Origin: Cornus controversa
Taxonomy: Eukaryota; Streptophyta; Magnoliopsida; Cornales; Cornaceae
Direction of reading: 5' to 3'
DNA: 64,000 nt
Assembly (NCBI GenBank): GCA_026545225.1
Contig: CM048853.1
Span: 51,641,255 to 51,705,254, forward strand
Shown: positions 22,301-32,577 of the stretch, piece after piece
How positions within the stretch are numbered: the stretch's first letter is position 1
How the letters are laid out: the number at the start of each line of letters is the position of its first letter
The notes under the pieces: generated by a model
The model's input: only the letters and a program-made list of their open reading frames with translations
Told to the model about the DNA's origin: nothing
Databases searched by the model: none
Translations under genes and position numbers: made by a program

Positions 22301-25300
22301 CTTAGTTTAGTGTTTCCGCATTTATTAGATTGATACGGGGCCATTGCTTGGTGCTGGTAAAATGCTTGGGTTGTTAAGCGTGAGAACGGGAGTTTGACTC
22401 CAGAAAGTAGTCGCTTTGTGCAAATATTGCCAAAGGTCCGTGTCTTGTTTACCCTTTCTAGCACCCCCAATTACCGAGGACCACACTGGGTTCATGTATT
22501 AGATTGATGCACATTTCTGGTCTAAAATTGGTTTGATGGGTATCATTATCTTGCCTTAATAGCTGCAAATTTTATTTGTTTGGTGTTTCATAGCAGTATG
22601 CTTAATCAAGATGATGAAGAACTTTTGATGGATGCCATCTATCATAATTCAGAGTCGCCCACGTTTAAGGAACCAGACACTATTAGGAAGGCGATTAGTT
22701 CATGTTCACAAGGAGAGGACTACATCGGGAAGATAAAGGATTTGCAGGTCTATCTTGACATGGTAGAGCTTCAGCTACTAAATTCTCCCTTCTTCACATC
22801 TCTTTCCTCACTTTCAGTTTTACTTTATGTTTGAAATAGGCCATGGTACACAGTTGTGCCATATCTGAACTTCTGCATAGTAGCCAAGTAGACAATAGAA
22901 ATTCTTGTTTCCAGGTTGATATGAGGCCTGGTAGCTGACTAACACAGTAATCATTGATGCCATGTGAATGGGAGAGAACCAAGCAACCATCCAAAGGGTC
23001 CACCTTGAGAACTTGTTTTGCTGGGATTAGACCAATATAGTTATTCTCAAATCAATCCTATATGCCACGGGATAAATTACACATTTTCTCTTTCAACTGA
23101 GTAGATCGTAAGCATTAAAGGTTTGTTGGCTAAATGAGTAAATGCTATTCTTCAATGAAGGTTCCATGTCCGTGTCGGGTACGTATATGACACAGACACT
23201 TCACATACACTCTTGGACACGTGTGACACTTAATGAACGTGTCTATAATTTTAAAATAAATTTCGTTCTTTCAAACATCTGAGACACTTTGTTGAAATAT
23301 CTCGGACATTTGGCTGACTCGTCCCTTACATTCTCTAACACAATTCTTATATAACACAAACATATCTAAGAGCTAGGAAGCACGGACATGCCTAAAAGGT
23401 CAAAGAACCCATGTCGGACACACTAAAAAACGTGTTTGTTCTTTTTTATTTTATGAATATTCGGACACGGCGGGGACACACGTCTAACACGCCATGGATA
23501 TGTGTCCAACACACGTATCGCTTTCTTGGGGATTTTTAACAAAGTTTTAGAAAGAAAGTTGGGTTAAAGTGTCAATATGAGGAATTCTTTAATAACTTTC
23601 AATAATATGATAGTTATTACATAATTACTTAAAAGTTGGTTTATAAAATAATTTTATATTAAAACAATCATATATTTAGGCTTATATTTTAATTCAAAGA
23701 TTCAAACTCTTGCACCATCAACTTTGGCTCTCTCCTGTTCTCCCACCGACCAAGCTTCACTGCCAGTGAATTATGGTTGCTCTCTCCAGGTCGGTTTCTC
23801 TCTCTCCTATTCCTCTTTTCTTTCTTCTTCACAAACCCTAGATACTTCTTTTTTTCCTTTCTCAACAAAATTCTTTTTCTGCCTCTTTTTCCTTTTCCCT
23901 CTTGTTTCCATGAACTTTTTCTCTTCTATGAACTCTTAATTTTATTTTTAACTAAGCCCTAATTCTTTTTCTAACCCTAATCCTCTTTGTTTCTTTGTTT
24001 TTTCTCTTTCGTAACCCTCTTTCTATCTTTCTTTCTTTTTCCCAACAAAACACAAATTCTAAAATTTAGCAAAATAATTTTTTTTTCACTGTTAGGTTGA
24101 TAAAAAGTAATATTACTCTTAATTTCTTAAAGTACAACACCGTAGTATATATAAAAAATATATTTATTATTTGCCGTGTCCCCGCTGTATCCATGTCCTA
24201 TTTCTTTAGGATTTGCCGTGTCGCTGTGTCATATGATCGTATCTGTTTCTAGTTTCTGTTTCCGTGCTTCTTAGGCTAAGAGTAGTCACGTCCTACAATC
24301 TTAGAAACGATGTGAATACACCTTCAAAGTGTCCAACCTTCTTTTCTTCAAGAAAAATTGAGATTATCATATAGTTGCCACAATGACACTTTTCATATAG
24401 GTAAAAAATATGATTTTGCTGACAAAGTAGGAGAATTGAAGCATATATAATATAATAATCTTTATTATATTCCCATAGCTTCATCTTTTAAATTACATAA
24501 CTCTTAGATAGAGGTTAATACTTTATTGAGGATTCATAATTGTCTTATTCAATAGATTTCTATAAATAAAAATTTATATTTATATATAGCTGTGTTTTAC
24601 ATCATGTCCGTGTCCTACTGTTTTAGGATTCTACGAGTCGGCGTATCCATGTTATATCGTGTCTATATCCCATGTTTATCTTTGTGCTACTTTTCTTGCA
24701 AGAGTCTGAAGAAATACTTATTATTTATAGCTTTTGGAGACTCACATGAGAACAAAATGATTCATTTGGGCCTTCCGTGGGTTTTGAATCTATTACTATG
24801 TCATATGAAATAATGACTTCATGTTAAGTTAACAACCGAAATAATAAAATTAAGAGAAGTAAAAAGGCCATTTCTTGAAATTCTGAATGACCATATTGTA
24901 AGTCTCTCCTCTTTTCTGGAAAGTGATTGTTGGTATTTCCTATTTTATTTCCCAAATTTATTAGGTTACTGAGATATTTGCTTAATATAGTTAATGGTCC
25001 GTCGGGTGATATGTTTATAGACAGCTCCCACTATAATGGCATTCATCAAACTGCTTGTTTCTAAGTTTAGCTAATGATCATGTCCATCTGGTTTTTTATT
25101 ATAAAAGTTAATAAATCACCGTAAATGCAATTTTGCAATAACTTGTTCCAAGTCATATGATAATCAAGATGAATAAAATACTTTTGGTTTCCATTGTCCT
25201 GCTCCCCCATTCAATCCACTGAAAGGTGCAGCCCCCAGTTGTGAATAATTTTTATGGCCAAGATCTTGGCTTAGAGCAATTTAAAAATTTTGTACACTGT

Positions 25301-25523
25301 CTCTTTTGTTAACTGTAAAAAGTCAAGAAATACTAGAGATTTAGTAGATTAATCCTCCTATGGATTGATCAAGTTTGGCATGCATGCCATTTCACAGGTG
25401 AAGAAGATTGTGAAACCAGGTTGTTCACAGGAAATGCTGGAGGTGGCCTTGAGTTCCATGTCTTTGCTTGTCAGAAAGCTCTCAGTCATGTCCTCCAAAC
25501 CAAAACTTCATGCCTCACTTTGA
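19393..25523 (+). CDS. Unrecognised four-exon gene, ~156-residue product
   Basis: Inferred exons are 19393-19437, 20710-20858, 22597-22747 and 25398-25523. The product starts MSSSLEAQCLAAETL, continues GSADKAEFGEVTAILDCQSL.., then a polar middle containing QDDEELLMDAIYHNSES, and ends VMSSKPKLHASL before a stop. I do not recognise the family; no signal peptide, membrane helix or metal motif is visible and the composition suggests a small soluble protein. Support: successive frames join cleanly, acceptors end in TATCAG, CATAGCAG and TTCACAG, and exon 3/exon 4 similarities recur downstream as broken copies. Weak point: exon 2 must use the donor AG|GTTCAA, because the earlier GTGAGG donor puts exon 3 out of frame at once. 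An extra small exon between 20858 and 22597 is possible. The gene may also be a truncated relic. Confidence 0.5.
20990..21470. repeat. 139-bp tandem repeat, ~3.5 copies, in intron 2 of the unknown gene
   Basis: The word AAAGGAATAGAGGAA recurs at about 20999, 21138, 21276 and 21416, giving periods of 139, 138 and 140 bp. Each unit also contains GATGTAAGGG(G/T).GTGACTT and GCTCTT(A/T)GCTTTCTACCTT. Copies are about 90% alike, so the expansion is fairly recent. The fourth copy stops after GTGACTT. Confidence 0.9.
22335..22496 (+). mobile_element. 162-bp SINE-like retroposon with 12-bp target duplication
   Basis: TATTAGATTGAT flanks the insertion on both sides (22323-22334 and 22497-22508). Inside, GGGAGTTTGACTCC resembles a pol III B box (GGTTCGANTCC) and lies about 50 bp after a possible A box (TTGGTGCTGGTAAAATGC). 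The 3' end is not an A run. It lies just upstream of exon 3 of the unknown gene. Seen: the perfect duplication. Inferred: pol III ancestry. Confidence 0.6.
23160..24690. repeat. Second copy of the GTGTCC-rich dispersed repeat, with nested insertion
   Basis: The text after 24290 (CTTAGAAAC.. then CCAACCTTCTTTTC..) parallels 7628 onward in the ILR1-like intron, and the outer parts carry ATGTCCGTGTCGGG and CATGTCCGTGTCC words. The copy lies in intron 3 of the unknown gene and is lengthened by a nested 903-bp element. Confidence 0.5.
23373..24275. mobile_element. 903-bp hAT-like non-autonomous element
   Basis: The ends are inverted: left CTAGGAAGCACGGACATG, right (reverse complement) CCTAAGAAGCACGGAAAC. 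CTAAGAG flanks both sides (23366-23372 and 24276-24282), matching at 7 bases of what is probably an 8-bp hAT-type duplication. Subterminal ACACG/CGTGT words are frequent. The interior from 23720 to 24050 is pyrimidine-rich with several AACCCTA-type words and no transposase. Confidence 0.6.
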
Positions 25524-25849
25524 ATCAATTTATCGACTGGTTGTACTATGACAGGGAGGAATGTGCCTGTAATGATTTATTCAAGTATGAAATTTATGGT
25601 TTCTTTCTTTTTCTTTTCTTCCCTAAAAAGGGGAAAACAAGGTTGTGGTAGTGGATATGTAGAGTCACTTTGAAATACCTGAAGCATATTAATTAGATGT
25701 TATCCATAACTGATTCGCACTTGTTTTATCAAATTAACCACACATTCTAATTCAGGTGTAAATTAAATTTGGCTGGTATTAACAAAGAAAAAAAAAATTG
25801 GCTGGTATTCTTGTGTTGCCCCATTGCGACTGCATGTTTTCATTTGTTT

Positions 25850-26360
25850 GGTGTTTGACAACAATATGATGAAACCAGATGATGTGAAAATATTGATGGA
25901 TATTCTCAACCAGTCCAGGATTCCCTAGTTTAGGGAAACAGGTTTACATGAAAGGGCCATTGGTGGTTACTAGACTGGGATTACATCGGGAAGATAATGT
26001 TGCAGGTTCATCTTGACAAGGTATGGTTTAACTACCCAGTTGTTTCTTCACCTCCTTTTCTTATTGTTGTTTTAAATGAGGTGGAACTATGAGGCTGAAA
26101 CTCATGTTGGATAGCTGACCAGGGGATGATTCTAATTTTGGGGTTGATAAAAGGTCCAGTGCCCTACTTGCATTGTACGGTTGTACCATAGATGTCACTC
26201 TAGAAACTAAAAGTTGTTACCCATTGATTCCACCATAGATGTCAAATTATTATGAGATAGTTGATAACTAGTTAGTTGTTATTTGGGGTTTAAATTAGGC
26301 ATAGGGGCCTGCTACAGCACTATAACCCTACAGTCATGTGTTGCAATTGGTGAGGAACCA
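25850..26360 (+). pseudogene. Degenerate copy of exon 3 of the unknown gene
   Basis: Starting with TTTGTTTGGTGTTT, exactly as before exon 3 (22577-22589), the segment reads an exon-like MKPDDVKILMDILNQSR with a stop shortly after. It then matches the exon 3 end (ACTACATCGGGAAGATAA in the gene; TTACATCGGGAAGATAATG here) and its 3' flank (GTAGCTGACTAACACAG versus ATAGCTGACCAGGGGAT). It sits only ~330 bp past the gene's stop codon. It cannot encode the same peptide because of stops and small indels. Confidence 0.7.
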
Positions 26361-26704
26361 AAATACCCACAATTTTGTCCTCGTTCAAAACATATCCAAA
26401 TCCAAATCCATATGCACCATGACAAATTACAAAACCTCTCTCTTGATTGAGATAAATTACCTACCTGATTTTTAGAAAAGTAGAAAAATACATGAAATGA
26501 AATATGATTAATAGATAGCTTATTTTTACATCTTAGAGCTAAGACAGATCACTTTGCAACAATGCAATTTTTTCTTGGATACAAAGCAAACATTGGAAAA
26601 CTGAAGGCTTCACCACCTGACCTTTAAGATAAACTATAGAAGTCCTAAACTTAGTTTTTAACATTATTTAGTGATTCTATTTCTCAAAGTATCAACAAGT
26701 ACTA

Positions 26705-26747
<43 letters not shown>

Positions 26748-26907
26748 CATAGATTTGCATACCACATGCACAACAATGTTAAACGCTGGTAAATTTTCTT
26801 GTATCATAGAGGAGCATAGCATATGCTTATTGTTATTGTGCCACAAGAACTTCATGCATATTTCTGAATCCTAAATTGGAACACCTTTATTTGCCCTTTG
26901 TGAATGA

Positions 26908-28759
26908 TCACTTCTTTGTCAACGAAATGACTATGTTGAAGAACTTTGTTTTCTCCATGGACAGATGCTCAGCCACATGCTGTGCATATCTTGCAAACAG
27001 TTTGTCAATGTCTGTCTCCGAAATGACTAGCCAAAATAGGTTCCATAACGGCTCTTATACAACTTGCCACATTTTCCACACTCCTATGTTTATAAAAAAC
27101 AAAGTGCCTGAATGGGGGAGCTTCATGGGAGATTGAAACGGGCTTCCAAGCCCAAGAAGTCATTTCCAAAAAAGTTTTAGTGTTTGGTGAAATAAGGAAA
27201 AAAGGACTTCTAATGAAAGTCGAAGTCCTAAAAAGTCTGTTCAAGGGAAGTTGGGAAAACTTGCTTTTGGAAGGAAGCCAGAATTATTTTAAGTAACAAA
27301 TTTTATAGACAATTTTGCCTCCTTTATTTCGTGAAATTTGCCTATTGAGAGTAATTATTAAGGATAAATTTGTCCAGTTAAAACTGTGTTAATTGTGGAA
27401 GGAATTTCAAAAATGCATCCACAAAACAACTTTTTTCTTTTAAATTCCTTTTATTGAAGGCATTCTTCAAAGGCCTTTTAAATGGAATGAATTTTAGAAT
27501 CAGGAAGCTCCTCCAACAGGGCAAAAATGTTTGTCATCATCTTTGTCGCTGGCATCCCAATTGACTTCAAAAGCTTTCTAGCTTGTCAAGAGTAAAGGAT
27601 CCTTCCTTCTGAATTATAGCCTTCACTTCATCCTTGTAGGGTGTATGAAAGGGAAAATTGAATGAATCAACTTTAATTTCTTCAATGAGCCCGTAAAACC
27701 AAAAGTGATGATTATGAAATTTTAGATACCCAAAAAAAAGTATAAAATGATGATAAACATTGGTTTAGTTTTGTTTTTATTAAGAGGATGTGAGCTACAC
27801 CTTAGGCACCATGTCGAGAAGTGATTCTGCCAGGAGTTCCCAGAGACAGCGACAATATTTGGTTGTAGGATCTGCAATGCTCCTGTCGAGGATTGTTAGA
27901 AGCATACGCCCTCCGAGAATTATTTCCTCTGCGTGTAAGCTTAGAAATATTGAGAAATCGCTTTGAAATTGCTTTGAGTATGCTTCAAACACATGGGAAG
28001 GACTAGTCTTCGCTATGTATACGCCATTGTTATTATCCAGCCCTTCAGGAACCTGTAGTTTAGTTACATGGTAAGGTTATAATTACATAAACAGAACATA
28101 ACTGACATTATTGCATATTGATGGACAGGATTTTCCTTTGAATTGTGCTCTGAATGAAGATGCTAACCTGAGAGAACCAATGGACACTGTAAGAAGAATG
28201 AACAAAGTGTAAGCTTGTGCTAGGGAAATGCCTGCCATTGAAAGAACCCGGTGATCCTGAAATAAAACAGCTGGTAGTCAACTTCTCTCCTTTCTCTTTC
28301 TTGAGGTTCTCATAGAATATTGGTAGTGATTTGAAAATGGTGTTGAAGTCATTGTGTGGAAGATCATTTAGATACACTTGGAATTCAGGTGCTCTGCAAT
28401 TATTTTGCTGGCACAGAGGATGAATTGTGTCGATAATTTGGGAGATGACCAAAAGGGTATTTGGACCTGAAGAGCAACCCAAGTCTGCTATTTTAAAGCA
28501 CTTGGGGAAGTTTTCATTATACAAGTCGTTGAGGGTGTCTTCTCGTACTGGCCGTGCCTTTAGTATCCCTGTTTTCTGAAAAAAATGGACATGTACTCTA
28601 ATAGTTAAGTGTAAAATTTCATACCAGTGCTTGAAGCCTTGTACTGTTTATATATGTATGTGCAAGAGAGATAGAGAAAGAGTCCTGAATGATTGAATTG
28701 TTGGCGTAGCGAGTTTCTCCTTTACCAGCATTCATGGGAAGAATGTTTACCACTGCCAT
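26908..28759 (-). pseudogene. SABATH methyltransferase pseudogene 1
   Basis: Four exon equivalents align with the intact gene at 47261-48899: 28685-28759, 28168-28575, 27801-28052 and about 26908-27684. Exons 1-3 still read well: [16 protein letters not shown], the SAM-binding DLGCSSGPNT, and the NDLPHNDFNTIF and GSPGSFNGR motifs. Lesions: the exon 1 donor is GA instead of GT; the exon 4 acceptor is AC instead of AG; an extra base after KLE in exon 4 causes a frameshift and stop; about 417 bp (27106-27522) is inserted in exon 4; and a few bases are missing in the GDTVIDKLF region. Known family role: methylation of carboxyl groups (salicylate, jasmonate and others) or of xanthine alkaloids. 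A full-length product is not expected. Confidence 0.88.
27106..27522. mobile_element. ~417-bp MITE inside exon 4 of SABATH pseudogene 1
   Basis: The segment is absent from the two other SABATH exon 4 copies, where the text on either side is continuous. Its ends are inverted: left GCCTGAATGGGGGAGCTTC, right (reverse complement) GCCCTGTTGGAGGAGCTTC. No exact target duplication is clear (AAAGT versus AAATG). No coding content. Confidence 0.65.
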
Positions 28760-28975
28760 CTTGGCGTTGTGCTCTTGCTGTCTGATCATTATATATATAG
28801 ACATCATACATGCATATACTAGTCCCTTGCTCAACCACAGTTTACATGGACAATGAATTTGGAATCTTCCTCAAGCAATTGTGATTTGTCCTCGCCGAAC
28901 TCTGAATGCTGACTGGTCGACCCCCACAACCCACCAACCCTCTTTCTTGTTTGGCATTCGAGTTTGGCAATATTA

Positions 28976-29420
28976 CCAACCAGTCCAGGACTCCCTAGTT
29001 TAGGGAAACAGGTTTATATGAAAGGGCCATTGGTGGTTGCTAAACCAGGATTACATCGGGTAGATAATGTTGCATGTTCACCTTGATAAAGGACGGATTA
29101 ACTCTCAGTTCTTTTTTCTTCACCTCCTTTTCTTCAATATTGCTGTTTTAAATTATATGGAACTATGCAGCTGTATCTCATGTTGGATAGCTGACCAGGG
29201 GATAATTGTTATTTTGGGGCTGATAAAAGGCCCAGTGCCCTACTTGCATTGTACCATAGATGTCACTCCAGAAACTGTAATTTATTATCCATTGATTGCA
29301 CCATAGATGTCATATTATTACAAGATAGTTGATAACTAGTTATTTGTTATTTTTGGCATAAATTAGGCATAGTGGCCTGCTACAGCATTATTACCCTACA
29401 TGTCATGAGCAGCAATGCTG
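28976..29420 (+). pseudogene. Second degenerate copy of the unknown gene's exon 3 block
   Basis: From ACCAGTCCAGGACTCCCTAG onward this parallels 25910-26350 almost base for base, including GGGAAACAGGTTTA(C/T)ATGAA and ATAGCTGACCAGGGGAT(G/A)A. The join with the SABATH promoter text at about 28970-28980 shows that the start of the exon was lost when the block was copied. No open frame of note. Confidence 0.7.
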
Positions 29421-30380
29421 TGGAACCAAATCTTCTCTCTCTTGATTGAAAAAAGTTATCTACCTGAATATGTTGGACTAAGTATTCGGAATGTGTTGAC
29501 TAAGTGTCTAAGATGTGTCGGCCAAGTATTCAGGATGTGTTGGCTAAGTGTCCGAAATAACAAAAAATATTTTTAAATTATGGACACGGCCATAAAGTGC
29601 CGGACACGTGTTCAGGATTATCCATGAAGTGTCGATGTCCGACACAAACATTACACCTTGTAGAAGTGTTCGTACGTCTTAGACTCTAGGCTTCATCACC
29701 TGCCCCTTAAAGATAAACTATAGAAATCATAGACTTAGTTTTTGACATTGTTTAATGATTGTATTTGTCAAAGTATCAAGTACTGCTAAAATAACTTTAT
29801 TTATATCATAGATTTGAATACCACATGCACAACAATGTTAAATACTGATACATTTTCTTATATCATAGTAGGGCATAGCATATGCCTATTGTAATTGTGC
29901 TAGAAGAACTACAAATAACATGTTAATATTGCAAATTTTTGAATCGTAATTTGCAACATTTGCCCTTTGTGAATGGTCATTTCTTTGTCAATGAAATGAC
30001 TGTGTTGAAAATCTTTGTTATTTCCATGGACAGATGCTCAGCCACATGCTGTGCATATGTTGCAAACAGTTTGTCAATGACAGTGTCTCCGAAATGACTA
30101 GCCAATATAGGTTCCGTAATAGCTCTTATACAACTTGCCACATTTTTCCCACGCCTATATTTGTCATCATCTTTGTCCCTGGTGTCCCAATTGACTTCAA
30201 AAACTTCTAGCTTGTCAAGAGTAAAGGATCCTTCCTTCTGAATTATTGCCTTTACTTCATCCTTGTAGGGTGCATAAAAGGGCAAATTGAATGAATCAAC
30301 ATCAGCTTCTTCAAGGAGCCCCTAAAACCAAATAAGATGATTATAGACCAGGAAAATGAAAAAATAGATTAAGATGAACA

Positions 30381-30508
30381 TTTTTTTTTTTTAATTTTTA
30401 ATGTGGCATGTAACTCGCACCCATTTCTAGTCCTAAAAGGGGTCTTGAACCCTCAACCTTATACTGTAGAAGGTAAAGGAGACACCACTATGCTACAACC
30501 CTTGGTAC
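30381..30508 (-). mobile_element. SINE-like insertion in intron 3 of SABATH pseudogene 2
   Basis: Read on the minus strand, it starts TACCAAGGGTTGTAGCATAG, where TAGCATAGTGG can serve as an A box, then GAGGGTTCAAGACCCC, a B box, and ends in an A run (T run at 30382-30392 on the plus strand). GATGA(A/G)C lies on both sides. It is absent from the matching intron of the other copies. Confidence 0.65.
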
Positions 30509-31406
30509 GATGAGCACTAAACAATTGTGTTTTTATTAAGAGGAAATGAGCTACACCTCAGCCACCACGTGGAGAAGTGATTCTGCCAGAAGTTCACAGA
30601 GACAGCGACGATCTTTGCTCATAGGATCTGCAATGCTCCTACCGAGGAATGTTAGAACCATACGCTCTCCGGGTATTATTTCCTCTGAGCGTAAGCTTCA
30701 AAATGTTGAGAAATTGCTTTGAAATTGTTTCTAGTATGCAACAAACACATGGAAAGGACTTGTCTTCGCCATGTATATGTTGCCCTTGTTATCATTTCAG
30801 GAACCTGTAGTTTAGTTACATGGTAAGGCTATAATTACGTACACAGAACATGCATAATGACCTAATTTATGCATGTACGTGGACAGGATCTTCTTTGAAT
30901 TGTGCTTTGAATGAAGATGCTAACTTTAGAGAGCCAATGGACATTGTAAGAAGAATGAACCAAGTGTATGCTTCTGCTTGGGAAAAGCCTGCCATAGAAA
31001 GAACCCGGTGGTCCTGATACAAAACAACGACTCATCAAATCTACTCCTTTCTCTTTCTTGAGCTTCTCATAGAATATTGATAGTGATTTGAAAATGGTGT
31101 TGAAGTCATTGTCTAGAAGATCATTTAGATACACTTGGAATTCAGGTTCTTTGCAATTATTTTGCTGGCACAGACGATGAATTGTGTCTATGATTTTGGG
31201 GATGACCAAAAAGGTATTTGGACCTGAAGAGCAACCCAAGTCTGCTATTTTAAAGCACTTGGGGAAGTTTTCATTATACATGTCATTGAGGGCGTCTTCT
31301 ACTATCCCTGTTTTCTGAAAAAATGGACATGCATGCAGTCTAATAGTTAAGTGAAATTTCATACCATTGCTTGTAGTCTTGTACTGTTTAATTATATGTG
31401 TATGTG

Positions 31407-31407
<1 letters not shown>

Positions 31408-31442
<35 letters not shown>
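31408..31442. repeat. (GA)n tract at the exon 1 donor of SABATH pseudogene 2
   Basis: About 16 GA units start immediately next to the donor of exon 1. Shorter GA runs lie at the same place in the lone exon 1 (32411-32426), and a (TG)n run lies near it in the intact gene (48779-48805). The first intron of this SABATH lineage is thus a microsatellite hotspot. Confidence 0.85.
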
Positions 31443-31445
<3 letters not shown>

Positions 31446-31517
31446 AGGGATTGAATTATTGGCGTAGCTAGTTTCTCCATTACCAGCATTCACGGGAAGA
31501 ATGATTACCACTGCCAT

Positions 31518-31800
31518 CTTGTGGCTTGTGTTGTGCTCTCTGATCATTGTATATATATAGACACACACATACAAGTCCCCTGATGAATTTAGAATTTTCC
31601 TGTGATTTGTCCTCGCCCAACTTTGGATCCGACTGGTGGACCCCACAGCCCGCCAACCCTCTTTCTTGTTCGGCATTTGAGTTTGGCGAGTCCATCCTGG
31701 CTCAGGTTAAAAGCGTTAAAGCTCAAATCAATGCACCACAGAGTCAAACTCATGGGGGACACGGTTTCATTTGCCTCAGTTTTTGAAAATCTCTGATACT
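31518..31800 (-). promoter_or_regulatory. Promoter-like module of the SABATH copies
   Basis: On the minus strand a TATATATA lies at 31551-31558, about 35 bp before the start codon. Equivalent runs are at 28786-28799 (pseudogene 1) and 32536-32552 (lone exon). Further upstream come blocks shared by several loci: AAAGCGTTAAAGCTCAAA near 31710 (also near 38390 and, shorter, near 49060) and GGACCCCACAG/GGACCCCACC. Seen: shared text. Inferred: promoter role. Confidence 0.45.
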
Positions 31801-32189
31801 CGGAAAAATGGAAAATGATTAATGGATTTGTTTCAGAATATTATATCTATTTCAGGCATTATAGTTTTTTGTTTCCTTCAGAAATGAAATATTGGAGGTG
31901 ATAGATATGGTTTTGAGTGTGTCTAGTGTAGGGTTGGCAAATTCTCCCGCCCTTATTGGGGCAATTATGGGGGGAGGTTAAATGGGAATGGGGCGATAAT
32001 GGGAGGAGGCAATGAAAACCTGTGTGGATAACTCAATCCCGTTTTTTTACACAATTACCCTTCATTACCTAAACACTAAAATACCCTTCATTGCCATTTG
32101 ATTTTTTTATTCTTTTTCTTAAGTTAGGTGAGTGATATTAAAGTTGGAATGAACATTCCAACAAAAGCTAGAATGAAAAAACCTCTTCT

Positions 32190-32345
32190 TAATCCTCCTA
32201 TGGATTGGCCAAGTTTGGCATGCATGCCTTTCCAAAGGTGAAGAAGATTGTGAAACCAGGTTGTTCACAAGAAATGCTAGAGGTGGCCTGAGTTCCACGT
32301 CTTTGTTTATCGATTGGTTGTTTCTTCCCTAACTAAAAAGGGGAA
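32190..32345 (+). pseudogene. Broken copy of exon 4 of the unknown gene
   Basis: TAATCCTCCTATGGATTG leads into AAGTTTGGCATGCATGCC and then GGTGAAGAAGATTGTGAAAC, as at 25351-25420. One base is lost in AGGTGGCC(T)TGAG, the frame ends, and a large internal part is deleted before TTCTTCCCTAA..AAAAAGGGG (compare 25615-25635). The piece lies where exon 2 of the adjacent lone SABATH exon 1 would be expected. Confidence 0.75.
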
Positions 32346-32427
32346 AACAATGTAATCTAATCGTTCAGTGAAATATATCATGCCAGTACTGATTATATGT
32401 GTATTAGCATAAGAGAGAGAGAGAGAC

Positions 32428-32502
32428 CTGAAGGGTTGAATTATTGGCGTAGCTAGATTCTCCATTACCTGCATTCATGTGAAGAATGCTTTTGACAACC
32501 AT
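32428..32502 (-). pseudogene. Lone SABATH exon 1 (fourth copy)
   Basis: Twenty-five codons, ending NAGNGESSYANNSTLQ, keep the Tyr18 and Gln25 positions used for SAM and substrate contact in the family, and a GT donor follows. No exon 2 follows on the minus strand: instead the unknown gene's exon 4 remnant begins about 80 bp away. The copy is a truncated duplicate, not a gene. Confidence 0.82.
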
Positions 32503-32577
32503 CTTGTCCTTGCGTTATGCTCTTGCTTTGTGGTCATTGTGTATATACATATAGACATACACTCGTATAGAAGTCCT

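Larger units (their letters stand above)
29977..31517 (-). pseudogene. SABATH methyltransferase pseudogene 2
   Basis: The exon equivalents are 31443-31517, 30925-31314, about 30557-30797 and 29977-30321. Exon 1 ([16 protein letters not shown]) and exon 2 with DLGCSSGPNT and GPPGSFYGR are open, but exon 2 lacks six residues (the LKARP region). Exon 3 is broken: a deletion of about 7 bases just after VPE shifts the frame, and two stops follow in the original frame, in AYSKQFQ (TCA to TAG region) and before SLRSEE (TTT TGA). Exon 4 (115 codons with stop, ending ISLTKK) is intact and has a proper TTTTAG acceptor. Donors of exons 1 and 2 keep GT. The decay pattern differs from pseudogene 1, so the two copies died independently. 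Confidence 0.87.

Noticed and set aside
27005..27244. Minus-strand frame of 79 codons
   Set aside because: It is the junction of SABATH exon 4 residue text with the inserted MITE, not a separate gene.
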